From positions 111,137 to 175,136 of the forward strand of contig JBMNQX010000005.1 of NCBI GenBank assembly GCA_050944355.1: a DNA stretch of 64,000 bases, in the 5' to 3' direction. The position numbers were made by a program, and so were the translations under genes. The notes beneath the pieces were generated by a model that saw only the letters and a program-made list of their open reading frames with translations, searched no databases and was not told the origin of the DNA. Source of the stretch: UBA4285 sp050944355 (GTDB lineage: Bacteria; Bacillota; Clostridia; Lachnospirales; Lachnospiraceae). Shown here piece by piece: positions 26,529 to 36,294 of the stretch (the first letter of the stretch is position 1; each line of letters starts with the position of its first letter).

Positions 26529-27863
26529 TCAGCCGCAGACGCGGAACCGGTGATCGGTCAGAATTCTCGCCAGAATCAGACCGGTCGGAAGCGCAAGGAC
26601 AATCAGCGCCGCCCCGGAAAGCCAGCCGAGCCCCGTCGTGCTCTCGCCGATTCCAAAGTAATAAATCGCTTTGTACATATACATGCCCGGAACCATAATG
26701 ACGATGGCCGGAATCGACAGCGAAATCCGCGGCAGATTCACAAATTTCCGGCACACGAGCGCCGCGAGCATGCCCGCCGTGAAAGCGCCGGTCAGAGCGG
26801 CCGCCGGCGCCGGCATATGTGCCAGATCGACGAGCTCGAGCCGCAGCGTGTTGGCCGTCATGCCGATCAGGCCGGCCAGAAAACACATCCGGCGGGTGCT
26901 GTTGTACATCATGGAGAATCCGTACACGCCGAGAAAACTGCAGATCAGACGCAGAATCACCCGCGGGAGCAGTCCCAGATTCAGCGCGACAAAATCGCCC
27001 GGACTGAACGAAAGCGCGTACGCCGTCAGCCATCCGGTGAATGTCGCGACCGTGATGATCATCAGCGCATACACAAGCCGCTCAATGCCGGACCGCATGT
27101 GCGATTTTGCGAGATCGAACCCGCCGTTGATCAGCGGGAATCCGGGAATGATGAAAAGCATAGCGCAGATATACCCGGCCTCATTCTCGGGCGAAACACC
27201 GAACAGCCCCTCGATGACGCGGTAGTAAAGAATCGTCGCCAGGCAGTCCAGGCCGACCGAACAGATGACATTGGCTACCAGGGACATCCTGCGGTCAATC
27301 ATGAGGCGGCGCGAAAAATTCCCGACAAATGCGCCGATCAGCGCGCCGATCATCTCGATGAAGCCGCCGCCCAGAAGAAATGTGAATCCGAAGCAGGCGA
27401 CGCCCGACGCAAGGCCGACCTGAAGCGGCGTGTAGAGTCCCCTGGCTTTGCTCACTTTTTCGAGCATTTCGTGCGCCTGCGCCACACTGACGCTCTCCGG
27501 ATGCTCAGCCATTTTCCGGATACACGGGATCAGTTTCTCCATTTTCGCCGTATTGATGCCGGTTGTGGGAATTGTCAGCTGCTGCGTGAAAACCTCACCG
27601 CCGCCGGTGAACGAACAGGACAGCGAGCAGAGCCCGATGTCCGCCGAGCACTTGACATCCAGCGCGCGGGAAAGAATGTTCATCGCGTCCAGAACCCGCC
27701 AGGCGCCGGCCCCGACCGCCAGTTCCATGATACCCACGCGGCTGATGATATACGCTTTGTCCTCCAGTGAAGCGTCACGAATGCAGACGGAAGGGTCTTT
27801 CTGATGTTCCTCCCAGTTGATGTGCATGTGATGTTCTTCGGACATGTATTTGTCTATTTCCAT
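26529..27863 (-). CDS. Threonine/serine exporter family protein (ThrE; DUF1212 + DUF3815)
   Basis: 444 residues, the fused two-module form. A soluble N-terminal part (about 1-165) contains DIGLCSLSCSFTGGGEVFTQQL. It is followed by about ten membrane spans, starting FGFTFLLGGGFIEMIGALIGA. The motif IPGFPLINGGFDLAKSHMRSGIER (hallmark of the first module; given here in part as PGFPLINGGFDL) lies near residue 240. ThrE exports threonine and serine by proton antiport in Corynebacterium; in other taxa the substrates are not settled. GGGGAGAG precedes ATG 27863, but ATG codons at residues 7 and 13 are alternatives. Confidence 0.85.
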   Translation of the reverse strand: MEIDKYMSEEHHMHINWEEHQKDPSVCIRDASLEDKAYIISRVGIMELAVGAGAWRVLDAMNILSRALDVKCSADIGLCSLSCSFTGGGEVFTQQLTIPTTGINTAKMEKLIPCIRKMAEHPESVSVAQAHEMLEKVSKARGLYTPLQVGLASGVACFGFTFLLGGGFIEMIGALIGAFVGNFSRRLMIDRRMSLVANVICSVGLDCLATILYYRVIEGLFGVSPENEAGYICAMLFIIPGFPLINGGFDLAKSHMRSGIERLVYALMIITVATFTGWLTAYALSFSPGDFVALNLGLLPRVILRLICSFLGVYGFSMMYNSTRRMCFLAGLIGMTANTLRLELVDLAHMPAPAAALTGAFTAGMLAALVCRKFVNLPRISLSIPAIVIMVPGMYMYKAIYYFGIGESTTGLGWLSGAALIVLALPTGLILARILTDHRFRVCG

Positions 27864-28018
27864 GGCTCTCCCCGCAAAAAGGCGCCCCTCATTCCCGGGA
27901 CGCGCAATAAGTCCACAACATTATAAGAAGAAAGTACTGTTTGCGCAAGGCTGACCGCAAGAGCGCCTGCCAGCCATTCCCGGCTTGTTTTTTCTGTCTG
28001 TTTTACGTTTTCTGTCTG

Positions 28019-28047
28019 TTGGATGTTGACATTCAATATGATATTAT
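28019..28047 (+). promoter_or_regulatory. Promoter of the AI-2E-type transporter gene
   Basis: TTGGAT (28019-28024) and TATTAT (28042-28047) are separated by 17 bases. The start site would be near 28054, leaving a short leader with GGAGG. Confidence 0.5.
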
Positions 28048-28070
28048 GCTTTTCGTGTGGAGGTTTAGCT

Positions 28071-29393
28071 ATGAAGTGGACGAAAAAACCCGACATGAAG
28101 TGGAGCTCCGTCGTCACGGCCGGATGTGTGATCGCGCTTTTTTACGCGTTTATCACGCACATCAACCTGTTCGGCAGGGGCCTTGCTGCTCTGTGGAACT
28201 TCTGTCTCCCGGTCATCCTCGGTCTTATCATCGCCTATGTTTTCAATCCGCTGGTCAAGCTGTTCATGCGCACACTCTTTGTCAAAGTGCGCCGCAGACA
28301 TCTGGCCCGGATTTTATCGGTCTTCCTGAGCATGGCCCTGTTCGTGATTCTGCTCGTCGTGCTGCTTGTCTATCTCGTTCCGCAGCTGGTCGACAGCATC
28401 GTGACATTTGTCAGCAATCTGAATGATTACGTTGAGAGTCTCCAGGCTCTGTTGACCCAGATCTCCGGTTCGGCCTCTTCCAGCGGCTTTGACATCTCTC
28501 AGATTGTCACCACCGGAAACGACCTCCTGGATCAGATCGTATCGCTTGTTCCGTCCAACTTCAGCGATATCGTGGAAACGTCGACCCAGGTCGGCAGCAA
28601 CCTCCTGATGTGGGTTATTTCATTTATCATGTCCATCTACTTCCTCATCGACAAGGAAAGTCTGCAGAAGGGTTTCCGCCATCTCATGCAGCTGCTCTTC
28701 TCGAAAAAGACGTACACCGGCATCGAAACTTTCTGGGGCAAATGCAATGACATTCTGGTCCGCTATATCGCCTGCGAACTGCTCGACGCTCTGTTTGTGG
28801 GCGTCTCGAACTTCATATTCATGACGATCACAAGAATGCCCTACAGTGTCCTGATTTCCGTTGTCGTCGGCGTGACCAATCTCGCCCCGACATTCGGCCC
28901 GATCGTCGGCGGCGCCATCGGCGTGTTCATCCTGCTTCTGATCAACCCGTGGTTCGCCCTCTGGTTCCTGATATTCACGATCATTCTCCAGACAATCGAC
29001 GGCTACATCGTCAAACCGAAATTCTACGGTTCCGCGCTGTCGATCCCGTCGATCCTCGTGCTGGCCTCGATCATCATCTTCGGCCGTATGTTCGGCGTAG
29101 TCGGAATTCTTCTTGCCATCCCGATCGCCGCGATCATCCATCAGCTCTATCATGAGGCTTTCATCCCGTGGCTGAAGCGCCGCCGGGAAAAGAAGGACGC
29201 AAAAGAAGCTCTGAAAAAGGACGGCGGAGACAGCGGCCCCGACTCCGAAACTGACACAGAAGAAATTGTCTCTGAGGATCCGGAAGAAGACACTGCCCCT
29301 GAGTCTGAGCCGGAAGAATATGCGCAGGCGCAGCAGGCCGTCGCCAAATCACCCCGCCGCACTCCTCCCACCGGCCCCGACGCGGTCGAATAA
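28071..29393 (+). CDS. AI-2E family (UPF0118/PerM) transporter
   Basis: 440 residues from ATG 28071, chosen because GGAGG lies seven bases upstream; the longer frame from 28023 starts inside the promoter. About eight membrane spans. A long extracytoplasmic stretch (about 95-165) follows span 3. Conserved pieces are FCLPVILGLIIAYVFNPLVK, YSVLISVVVGVTNLAPTFGP and IGVFILLLINPWFALWF. The C-terminal 70 residues form an acidic, probably disordered cytoplasmic tail (DSETDTEEIVSEDPEED). Family members have been linked to autoinducer export or Na+/H+ antiport; function here unknown. Confidence 0.85.
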   Translation: MKWTKKPDMKWSSVVTAGCVIALFYAFITHINLFGRGLAALWNFCLPVILGLIIAYVFNPLVKLFMRTLFVKVRRRHLARILSVFLSMALFVILLVVLLVYLVPQLVDSIVTFVSNLNDYVESLQALLTQISGSASSSGFDISQIVTTGNDLLDQIVSLVPSNFSDIVETSTQVGSNLLMWVISFIMSIYFLIDKESLQKGFRHLMQLLFSKKTYTGIETFWGKCNDILVRYIACELLDALFVGVSNFIFMTITRMPYSVLISVVVGVTNLAPTFGPIVGGAIGVFILLLINPWFALWFLIFTIILQTIDGYIVKPKFYGSALSIPSILVLASIIIFGRMFGVVGILLAIPIAAIIHQLYHEAFIPWLKRRREKKDAKEALKKDGGDSGPDSETDTEEIVSEDPEEDTAPESEPEEYAQAQQAVAKSPRRTPPTGPDAVE

Positions 29394-29452
29394 TTTCCAC
29401 TACTATATCGATGCGCCGCCGGCGTAAATTTTGAATGTTCCGACAAATGTCA

Positions 29453-29481
29453 TTGCTCTTTCAGTATGTCTGTGCTATCAT
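29453..29481 (+). promoter_or_regulatory. Candidate promoter of the HMA-domain gene
   Basis: TTGCTC (29453-29458) and TATCAT (29476-29481) are 17 bases apart, about 44 bases before the start codon. Confidence 0.35.
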
Positions 29482-29524
29482 TCGTTAGTAATGTCTATCC
29501 AGCGTCAGACAGAAAGGAGAGGAA

Positions 29525-29770
29525 ATGACAAAGACAACTCTGAAAATAGACGGAATGATGTGCGGTATGTGCGAAGCTCATATCAATGACGCCGTGCGCC
29601 GCGCCTGCGAAGTAAAAAGCGTGAAATCAAATCACCGCAGGGGAGAGGCCGTGATCGTGTCCGAGAATCCCCTGAATCAGGAATCTCTCGCAAAGGCGAT
29701 CAAAGACACCGGCTACACGCTCGTATCCATGAGCACTGAGCCATACGAGAAAAAAGGATTGTTCCACTGA
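29525..29770 (+). CDS. Heavy-metal-associated (HMA) domain protein, CopZ-like
   Basis: 81 residues with one ferredoxin-like HMA domain. The metal-binding loop is GMMCGMCEAHINDAV, giving a CxxC pair at residues 13 and 16. In copper chaperones this pair binds Cu(I) and hands it to a P-type ATPase. No copper ATPase is adjacent, so the metal is not proven. AAAGGAGAGG precedes ATG. Followed by a strong terminator, so it is probably a monocistronic unit. Confidence 0.8.
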   Translation: MTKTTLKIDGMMCGMCEAHINDAVRRACEVKSVKSNHRRGEAVIVSENPLNQESLAKAIKDTGYTLVSMSTEPYEKKGLFH

Positions 29771-29793
29771 AGAAACAAACCATACGATAATGC

Positions 29794-29823
29794 AAAAGAG
29801 GCTGCCTGGAGGCAGCCTCTTTT
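29794..29823. terminator. Bidirectional terminator between the HMA gene and gltD
   Basis: AAAAGAGGCTGCC (29794-29806) pairs perfectly with GGCAGCCTCTTTT (29811-29823) around a TGGA loop. A and T runs flank both sides. It ends the HMA transcript on the plus strand and gltBD on the minus strand. Confidence 0.85.
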
Positions 29824-29902
29824 AATGTATCCCACTAATCTCTTCTCAGGCCGTATTTAACCAATCATCGATGCTGTCATCGGAAATCGAGTAAAATCTT
29901 CA

Positions 29903-31450
29903 CTATCTCACCAGCGGCGTGTATCCCATCAGATATTCGTCCACGGCCGCGGCGCAGCGCCGGCCTTCGCTGACAGCCCACACGACCAGGGACTGGCCGC
30001 GGCGGCAGTCGCCGGCCGTAAAGAGACGTCCGGTCTTGTCGGACTTCACGTGATAGTCCCCTTCCCCGGCCGCCACGCAGCCACGCTCGGTGCGCTCTGC
30101 CTTAAAGGCCTCGGCGACATACGGCTCGCAGCCGACGAAGCCGGCCGCAATCAGCAGCAGCTCGCAGGGGAGTTCCTTTTCCGTTCCCTTGATCATCACC
30201 ATCCGGCGGTTTTCAAACTTCACTTTCACCGTCACGATGGACTTGAGATTTCCGTCCTTGTCTGTTTTGATCTCTTTGACCGTCGTCTCATACACGCGCG
30301 GGTCATGGCCGAACACCGCAATGGCTTCCTGATGGCCGTAGTCCGTCTTCAGGACCTTCGGCCATTCCGGCCACGGATTGCCCGGCGCCCGGGTGACAGG
30401 CGGCATCGGCATCATCTCGAGCGCCGTCACGCTCTTGCAGCCATGGCGCAGAACCGTCGCGATACAGTCGTTGCCGGTATCGCCGCCGCCCACGATAACC
30501 ACATTCTTACCCTTTGCGCTGATGAAATCTTTGTGCTTAAGGAAAGCTTCCGCGGAAAGATCCGCATCAAGCACCGGGGCCGTCCGGCACTCGTCCGCCG
30601 GTTTCCTGTCGCCCAGAAGACTTTTCGTCGTGCTTTTAAGAAAATCGACTGCGTAATAAATCCCTTTGGTCTTCGACGGGTCGGCGCCCGCAAGGGCCCT
30701 CGGCTGCTTGGCGCCGACGGCCAGAATCACCGCATCGTACTCCGAGAGCAGCTGCTGCGCCGTCACATCTCTGCCGACATTGACGCCGGTCCTGAACGTC
30801 ACGCCCTCAGCCTCCATCAGAAGCCGCCTGCGGGCGATGACGGATTTATCAAGCTTCATATTGGGAATGCCGTACATCAGCAGTCCGCCGATGCGGTCCT
30901 CCCTCTCAAACACCGTGACGGTGTGTCCCCTGTGATTGAGCGTGTCGGCAGCCGCAAGTCCGGAAGGACCGCTGCCGATGACCGCGACCGACTTGCCGGA
31001 GCGCACCTTCGGAACGCGCGGCTTCATATGTCCCTCCGCCCAGGCGGTCTCAATCAGAAACCTCTCATTGTCATGGATCGTCACCGGATCACCGTACTGG
31101 CCGTTGATACAGGCCTTTTCGCACAGCGCCGGGCAGACGCGGCCCGTGAATTCCGGAAAATTGCTGGTCTTCAGAAGTCTCGCCGCTCCGGCCGCGAAAT
31201 GTCCGCGGTAGATCTCGTCGTTCCACTCCGGAATCAGATTGTGGAGCGGACAGCCCGTGTACATTCCGGAAAGCCGCATCGCCGACTGACAGAACGGAAC
31301 GCCGCAGTCCATGCAGCGCGCCGCCTGCTCCTGCCGATCCTTTTCGCGCAGCGGCTCGTGAAACTCGGCAAATGTCTTCACCCGCTCAATCGGCGGCACA
31401 TCGCCGTTATCCTGTCTGCTGTATTCCAGAAATCCTGTCGCCTTACCCAC
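29903..31450 (-). CDS. gltD: Glutamate synthase (NADPH) small subunit
   Basis: 515 residues. The N-terminal iron-sulphur region has CMDCGVPFCQS (about 41-51) and CPLHNLIPEWND, then CPALCEKACINGQYG. The FAD-binding loop VIGSGPSGLAAADTL is near residue 150, and the NADPH-binding loop VVIVGGGDTGNDC is near 310. The subunit oxidises NADPH and passes electrons through its clusters to GltB. Its start overlaps the end of gltB by eight bases, so translation is coupled. Size and motif order match the bacterial beta subunit. Confidence 0.95.
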   Translation of the reverse strand: MGKATGFLEYSRQDNGDVPPIERVKTFAEFHEPLREKDRQEQAARCMDCGVPFCQSAMRLSGMYTGCPLHNLIPEWNDEIYRGHFAAGAARLLKTSNFPEFTGRVCPALCEKACINGQYGDPVTIHDNERFLIETAWAEGHMKPRVPKVRSGKSVAVIGSGPSGLAAADTLNHRGHTVTVFEREDRIGGLLMYGIPNMKLDKSVIARRRLLMEAEGVTFRTGVNVGRDVTAQQLLSEYDAVILAVGAKQPRALAGADPSKTKGIYYAVDFLKSTTKSLLGDRKPADECRTAPVLDADLSAEAFLKHKDFISAKGKNVVIVGGGDTGNDCIATVLRHGCKSVTALEMMPMPPVTRAPGNPWPEWPKVLKTDYGHQEAIAVFGHDPRVYETTVKEIKTDKDGNLKSIVTVKVKFENRRMVMIKGTEKELPCELLLIAAGFVGCEPYVAEAFKAERTERGCVAAGEGDYHVKSDKTGRLFTAGDCRRGQSLVVWAVSEGRRCAAAVDEYLMGYTPLVR

Positions 31451-34400
31451 GGCTGGTCACCTCCCTGAATGCTGCCAGAACCGCCTCATCGGAATTCAGT
31501 CCCTGATGGCGCTGTTTCTCAATTTCCGCGATCATCACCCGGTAGTCGTTCGGCACAATCTTGCGGAAATCCTTTGCGTAGCTGTCGAAGTCCGACAGAA
31601 TCCTCGCGGCCAGCTCCGATTTTGTTTCCTTCTCATACTCTGTGAGAATATTCTGCAATTCCTCCAGATCGCCCGGCTTCGTAACATCTTCCATCGCAGC
31701 CATGTCGGTGTTGAGCCGGCGATACAGCGTGTGCGTCTGATCGAGGACATACGCCGTGCCGCCCGACATGCCGGCCGCGAAATTCTTTCCGGTCGGCCCG
31801 AGAATCACGGCAGTGCCGCCGGTCATGTATTCGCAGCCGTGATCACCGCACCCTTCCGCCACCGCGATGGCGCCGGAATTGCGCACAAGGAACCGCTCGC
31901 CCACGACCCCGCGGATGAAAGCGGTGCCGCTCGTCGCCCCGTACAGGGCCACGTTGCCGGCGATGATGTTCTCCTCCGCTTTGAACGGCGAGCCGTCCGG
32001 TGGAACCAGAATCAGACGGCCGCCGGAAAGACCTTTGCCGAATCCGTCGTTCGCGTCGCCCGTCAGCCGGATCGTAAGCCCCTTCGGAATGAAAGCGCCG
32101 AAACTCTGTCCGCCGCCGCCTTCCGCCTCGATGGTAAATGTGTCGTCCGGCAGCGCGCTGCGGTAGCGTCTCGTCACTTCGCTCCCGAGAATCGTTCCAA
32201 ACGCACGGTCCGTGCTGGACACGCGCATCCCCACGGAAAATTTCGGCAGGTTGTAGCGGACAGAGGCGATGTTGACGATGCCCGATTTCTCGGCCGCCTC
32301 TCTGGCCTCTTCTTCTCCTTCCGCCCTTGCCGCGTCAAACGCGTCCGCGGATTTCTCAAACCACGGCAGCAGCCGGCTTTCGTCAGGCGTCTTTTCGAGG
32401 TGGAAATCATAGACCGCTTTCGGGTCAAAATGGCGCTTCGGCGCGTGAGCGAGTTCCTGGTTCAGAAGCGAAGTGACATCCATCATTTCGGCCCGCTCTG
32501 TGATCAGATTTCCTCGCTTTACGAGGCAGTCCGTCCGGCCGACCATTTCGCTGACCGTGTGGAATCCGAGATTTGCCATGATTTCTCTCAGCTCCTGCGC
32601 GACAAATTTCATAAAATTGATGACGTACTCCGGCTTGCCCGAAAAACGCTTCCGGAGCTCTTTGTTCTGTGTCGCAATGCCGGCCGGGCATGTGTTTTTG
32701 CTGCAGACGCGCATCATCATGCAGCCCAGGCATACCAGAGGCGCCGTGCCAAATGAGAACTCCTCGGCGCCCAGGAGCGCCGCGATCGCGACGTCGCGGC
32801 CGCTCATCAGCTTGCCGTCCGTCTCCAGCGCGACTCTGTCGCGCAGGCCGTTTTCAATCAGGCTGCGGTGAGCCTCAGAAAGTCCCAGTTCCCATGGCAG
32901 CCCTGCGTTGTGGACGGACGAATACGGAGCCGCCCCCGTGCCGCCGTCATACCCGGAAATCAGGATCACCTGCGCCCCGGCCTTGGCGACGCCCGACGCG
33001 ATCGTGCCGACGCCCGCTTCCGAGACGAGTTTCACCGATATTCTCGCATTGCGGTTTGCATTTTTCAGGTCATAGATCAACTCAGCCAGATCCTCAATCG
33101 AGTAGATGTCGTGATGCGGCGGCGGAGAGATCAGGGAGACTCCCGGCGTCGAGCAGCGCACTTTCGCGACCCACGGATAGACTTTCCGGCCCGGAAGGTG
33201 TCCGCCCTCGCCCGGCTTGGCGCCCTGCGCCATCTTGATCTGGATTTCCTGCGCGCTGTTGAGATATGCGCTGGTCACGCCGAATCTCGCCGACGCCACC
33301 TGCTTGATGGCGCTGTTTCTGATCGTCCCGAAGCGGCTCTCGTCCTCGCCGCCCTCACCGGTGTTGCTCAAGCCCCCGAGCGTGTTCATGGCGACGGCCA
33401 GGGTCTCGTGCGCCTCTTCCGACAGCGCGCCGTAGGACATGGCGCCCGTCTGAAACCGCTTCACAATCTCGTTCACCGGTTCCACTTCCTCGATCGGAAT
33501 CGGCTTATTCTGAGCCTGGAAGCCGAGCAGCGCCCGCAGGGTGTGCGGGCGGCCGACCGCGTCGACCATTTTTGTGTATTCCTTGAATTCCTCGTAACTC
33601 CCGTCGCGCACGGCTCTCTGCAGCATCACAATTGTCTCCGGCGAATACAGATGATCTTCCTTGTCTGCGCCGCTTCTCAGATAGTGAAATCCCGGGCTGT
33701 CCGGCTGCTGATCCGTGGAGAGCCCCAGCGGGTCAAACGCGTGCTCGTGGCGCGCCATGACGCCCTCGCCGATCTCCCTGATGCCGATGCCTCCGGCCCG
33801 GGAGACGATTCCGGCAAAATATTTGTCAATGACACTGCGGTTCAGGCCGACCGCCTCGAAAATTCTGGCGGACTCATAAGACTGCAGCGTCGAAATGCCC
33901 ATCTTGGCCGCCGTCTTCACGACGCCGGAGAGCAGCGCCTTGTTGTAGTCGTCGATCGCCGTGTGGTAATCCTTGTCGAGCAGGCCGTTGTCGATCATCT
34001 CGGCGATGCACTCATGCGCGAGATACGGCTGGACCGCCCGGACACCGAAGCCCAGAAGGCAGGCGACCTGGTGGACGTCACGGGGCTCCCCGCTCTCCAG
34101 CACCAGCGAAACGCTCGTGCGGCGGCGGGTCAGAACCAGATGCTGCTCGACCGCGGAAACCGCAAGGAGAGAAGGAATCGCCATATGGTTTTCGTCGACG
34201 CCCCGGTCGCTCAGAATGATGATGTTGTTGCCCTCCGCAACCGCGCGGTCTACCGAGACGGTCAGCTGTGTCACCGCCGCCTCAAGCGACGTGCTCGCGT
34301 AGTACAGAAGCGAGACCGTGCAGGTCTTGAATCCCGGCTCGTGCAGTTCCCGGATTTTCATCAGATCGACGCCGGTGAGAATCGGGTCATTGATCTCCAG

Positions 34401-36083
34401 CACCCGGCAGTTCTCACTCTTCTCGTTAAGCAGGTCGCCGTCAGACCCGAGATAAATCGTCGTGTCTGTCACGATCTTCTCGCGCAGAGAGTCAATCGGC
34501 GGATTTGTCACCTGGGCAAACAGCTGCTTGAAATAGTTGAACAGAAGCTGATGGTTTTTCGAGAGCGCCGCCAGCGGCACGTCATGCCCCATGGACACGG
34601 TCGGCTCGACGCCGTTTTCCGCCATCGGCAGGATGATATTCTTCATATCCTCATACGTGTAGCCAAACGCCTTGTACAGGGCGTTTCTCTGCGCCTGCGT
34701 GTGTCCCGGCACCTTCTTGTTCGGAATCTTCAGCTCCGAGAGATGCAGCATCTGGCGGTTCAGCCACTCGCCGTACGGCTGCCGGCGGGAATACGTCCGC
34801 TTGCACTCGTCGTCCGAAATAATCCGCTTCTGCTTCGTGTCGACGAGCAGAATGCGGCCCGGCGCCAGGCGGCTCTTGCGCACGATGTGCTCCGGTCCGA
34901 TCGGGAGCACGCCGACCTCGGAACTTAAGATCAGCCGGCCGTCGTCGGTCAGATAATAGCGGGACGGGCGCAGGCCGTTGCGGTCCAGCGTCGCCGCCAG
35001 AATCTCGCCGTCAGACGCCAGGATCGCCGCCGGGCCGTCCCACGGCTCCATCATCGTCGCATAATAATGGTAGAAATCCCGGCGGTCGCGGTCCATGTCC
35101 TCATTGTGCTTCCACGGCTCCGGAATCGTGATCATGAGCGCGAGCGGGAGCGGGATGCCGTTCATATACAGAAACTCCAGCGTGTTGTCCAGCATCGCCG
35201 AGTCCGAACCGGTCTTGTTCACGACCGGATAAATTTTCTCGATCTCGCCGGCGAACACCGAGCTCTGCATCGTCTCCTCGCGGGCCAGCATGCGGTCGAT
35301 GTTGCCGCGGATTGTGTTGATCTCGCCGTTGTGCGCGATAAACCGGTATGGATGCGCCCTCTCCCACGATGGCGTCGTGTTCGTCGAAAAACGGGAATGC
35401 ACAATTGCGATCGCCGACTTGTAGTCCGGGTCCGTCAGGTCCGAATAGAACCGCCGCAGCTGGTTCACCAGGAACATGCCCTTGTACACAATCGTCCGGG
35501 ATGAAAACGAGCAGACATACGTGTCCTCGCCGGACTGCTCAAATTCCCGGCGCAGCACATACAGGCGCTGCTCGAACGCCAGTCCGCGCCCCACGTCGTC
35601 CGGCCGGCCGACGAAACACTGCCAGATCTCCGGCATACAGTCGAGCGCCGGCTTTCCCAGAATCTGCGGCTTCACCGGCACCTTCCGCCAGCCCAGAAAC
35701 GGCAGATTCTCTTTCTCGGCGATCACCTGCATTCTCCTCATGGCAAATGTTCTCTGCATTGTATTCCGCGGCAGAAACAGCATGCCCACGCCGAAATCCC
35801 CGGCGCGCCCCGTCTCAAATCCTTCCTTTCGGCAGACCTTTTCGAAAAAGCCGCCCGGAATCTGCGTCAGAATGCCGACACCGTCGCCGACCTTGCCGGT
35901 GGCGTCCTTGCCCGCGCGGTGCTCCAGTTTTTCCACGATCTTCAGAGCGTCATCCACGACCGCCGTGTCCTGATGACCGTCTATATTCACAATGGCGCCG
36001 ATTCCGCAGGCATCGTGATCCCGCTTATTGACACCGTCCAGATATTCTCTGTATTCTTTTTCGTCCCCAGGCTTTCTTTTCAT
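31443..36083 (-). CDS. gltB: Glutamate synthase (NADPH) large subunit
   Basis: 1546 residues from ATG 36083, where GGAGG lies five bases upstream; a frame reaching 36131 adds 16 unconserved residues. The class II glutaminase nucleophile is the Cys in DACGIGAIVNIDG, which implies removal of a short propeptide of about 25 residues. The central domain and the FMN/synthase domain follow (QIKMAQGAKPGEGGHLPG, ISPPPHHDIYSIEDLA). The 3Fe-4S motif has the C-x5-C-x4-C pattern in CMMMRVCSKNTCPAG. The C-terminal beta-helix domain is present (GDYRV-less form ending NDYRVMIAEI). Makes two glutamates from glutamine and 2-oxoglutarate. Controlled by the leader at 36155-36241. Confidence 0.96.
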   Translation of the reverse strand: MKRKPGDEKEYREYLDGVNKRDHDACGIGAIVNIDGHQDTAVVDDALKIVEKLEHRAGKDATGKVGDGVGILTQIPGGFFEKVCRKEGFETGRAGDFGVGMLFLPRNTMQRTFAMRRMQVIAEKENLPFLGWRKVPVKPQILGKPALDCMPEIWQCFVGRPDDVGRGLAFEQRLYVLRREFEQSGEDTYVCSFSSRTIVYKGMFLVNQLRRFYSDLTDPDYKSAIAIVHSRFSTNTTPSWERAHPYRFIAHNGEINTIRGNIDRMLAREETMQSSVFAGEIEKIYPVVNKTGSDSAMLDNTLEFLYMNGIPLPLALMITIPEPWKHNEDMDRDRRDFYHYYATMMEPWDGPAAILASDGEILAATLDRNGLRPSRYYLTDDGRLILSSEVGVLPIGPEHIVRKSRLAPGRILLVDTKQKRIISDDECKRTYSRRQPYGEWLNRQMLHLSELKIPNKKVPGHTQAQRNALYKAFGYTYEDMKNIILPMAENGVEPTVSMGHDVPLAALSKNHQLLFNYFKQLFAQVTNPPIDSLREKIVTDTTIYLGSDGDLLNEKSENCRVLEINDPILTGVDLMKIRELHEPGFKTCTVSLLYYASTSLEAAVTQLTVSVDRAVAEGNNIIILSDRGVDENHMAIPSLLAVSAVEQHLVLTRRRTSVSLVLESGEPRDVHQVACLLGFGVRAVQPYLAHECIAEMIDNGLLDKDYHTAIDDYNKALLSGVVKTAAKMGISTLQSYESARIFEAVGLNRSVIDKYFAGIVSRAGGIGIREIGEGVMARHEHAFDPLGLSTDQQPDSPGFHYLRSGADKEDHLYSPETIVMLQRAVRDGSYEEFKEYTKMVDAVGRPHTLRALLGFQAQNKPIPIEEVEPVNEIVKRFQTGAMSYGALSEEAHETLAVAMNTLGGLSNTGEGGEDESRFGTIRNSAIKQVASARFGVTSAYLNSAQEIQIKMAQGAKPGEGGHLPGRKVYPWVAKVRCSTPGVSLISPPPHHDIYSIEDLAELIYDLKNANRNARISVKLVSEAGVGTIASGVAKAGAQVILISGYDGGTGAAPYSSVHNAGLPWELGLSEAHRSLIENGLRDRVALETDGKLMSGRDVAIAALLGAEEFSFGTAPLVCLGCMMMRVCSKNTCPAGIATQNKELRKRFSGKPEYVINFMKFVAQELREIMANLGFHTVSEMVGRTDCLVKRGNLITERAEMMDVTSLLNQELAHAPKRHFDPKAVYDFHLEKTPDESRLLPWFEKSADAFDAARAEGEEEAREAAEKSGIVNIASVRYNLPKFSVGMRVSSTDRAFGTILGSEVTRRYRSALPDDTFTIEAEGGGGQSFGAFIPKGLTIRLTGDANDGFGKGLSGGRLILVPPDGSPFKAEENIIAGNVALYGATSGTAFIRGVVGERFLVRNSGAIAVAEGCGDHGCEYMTGGTAVILGPTGKNFAAGMSGGTAYVLDQTHTLYRRLNTDMAAMEDVTKPGDLEELQNILTEYEKETKSELAARILSDFDSYAKDFRKIVPNDYRVMIAEIEKQRHQGLNSDEAVLAAFREVTSRG

Positions 36084-36154
36084 CTCTGCCTCCGCATTTG
36101 CTTCACAGTTGTCTTTGTGATAAAGACACATGTACGCAGCAGGCGATCATATAC

Positions 36155-36241
36155 AAAAACAGCGCCTCCGGAATCCGTCTTCTCCGGAGACGCCTTCGTC
36201 TGCCTTGCTATAGGAATACCATACAGCGTTGTATTTGTCAA
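36155..36241 (-). promoter_or_regulatory. gltB promoter followed by leader terminator hairpin (putative attenuator)
   Basis: On the minus strand: -35 TTGACA (36236-36241), 17-base spacer, -10 TATTCC (36213-36218). A 10-bp stem, GCGTCTCCGG with CCGGAGGCGC (36184-36193 with 36162-36171, 12-base loop), starts 20 bases after the -10 box and is followed by TGTTTTTG (T run at 36155-36159). GltB begins about 80 bases later. Within the leader, GAC-GAAGGC-GTC could form a small competing hairpin. The layout repeats that of the amt leader in order and spacing, which suggests one nitrogen-dependent antitermination mechanism for both transcripts. Confidence 0.6.
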
Positions 36242-36294
36242 CAAAAATGTTGATTTCAGATTAATTATTTCCGTTTTTTAATGTTTTACTTACT

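Noticed and set aside
26247..27770. A 507-codon plus-strand open frame
   Set aside because: Antisense to xth and the ThrE-type gene, with a composition typical of complement translation.
30050..31468. A 472-codon plus-strand open frame
   Set aside because: Antisense to gltD; no family resemblance.
32868..34928. A 686-codon plus-strand open frame
   Set aside because: It lies wholly antisense to gltB, whose motifs are all conserved. Its translation is rich in Arg, His and Val, as expected from the complement of a GC-rich gene.
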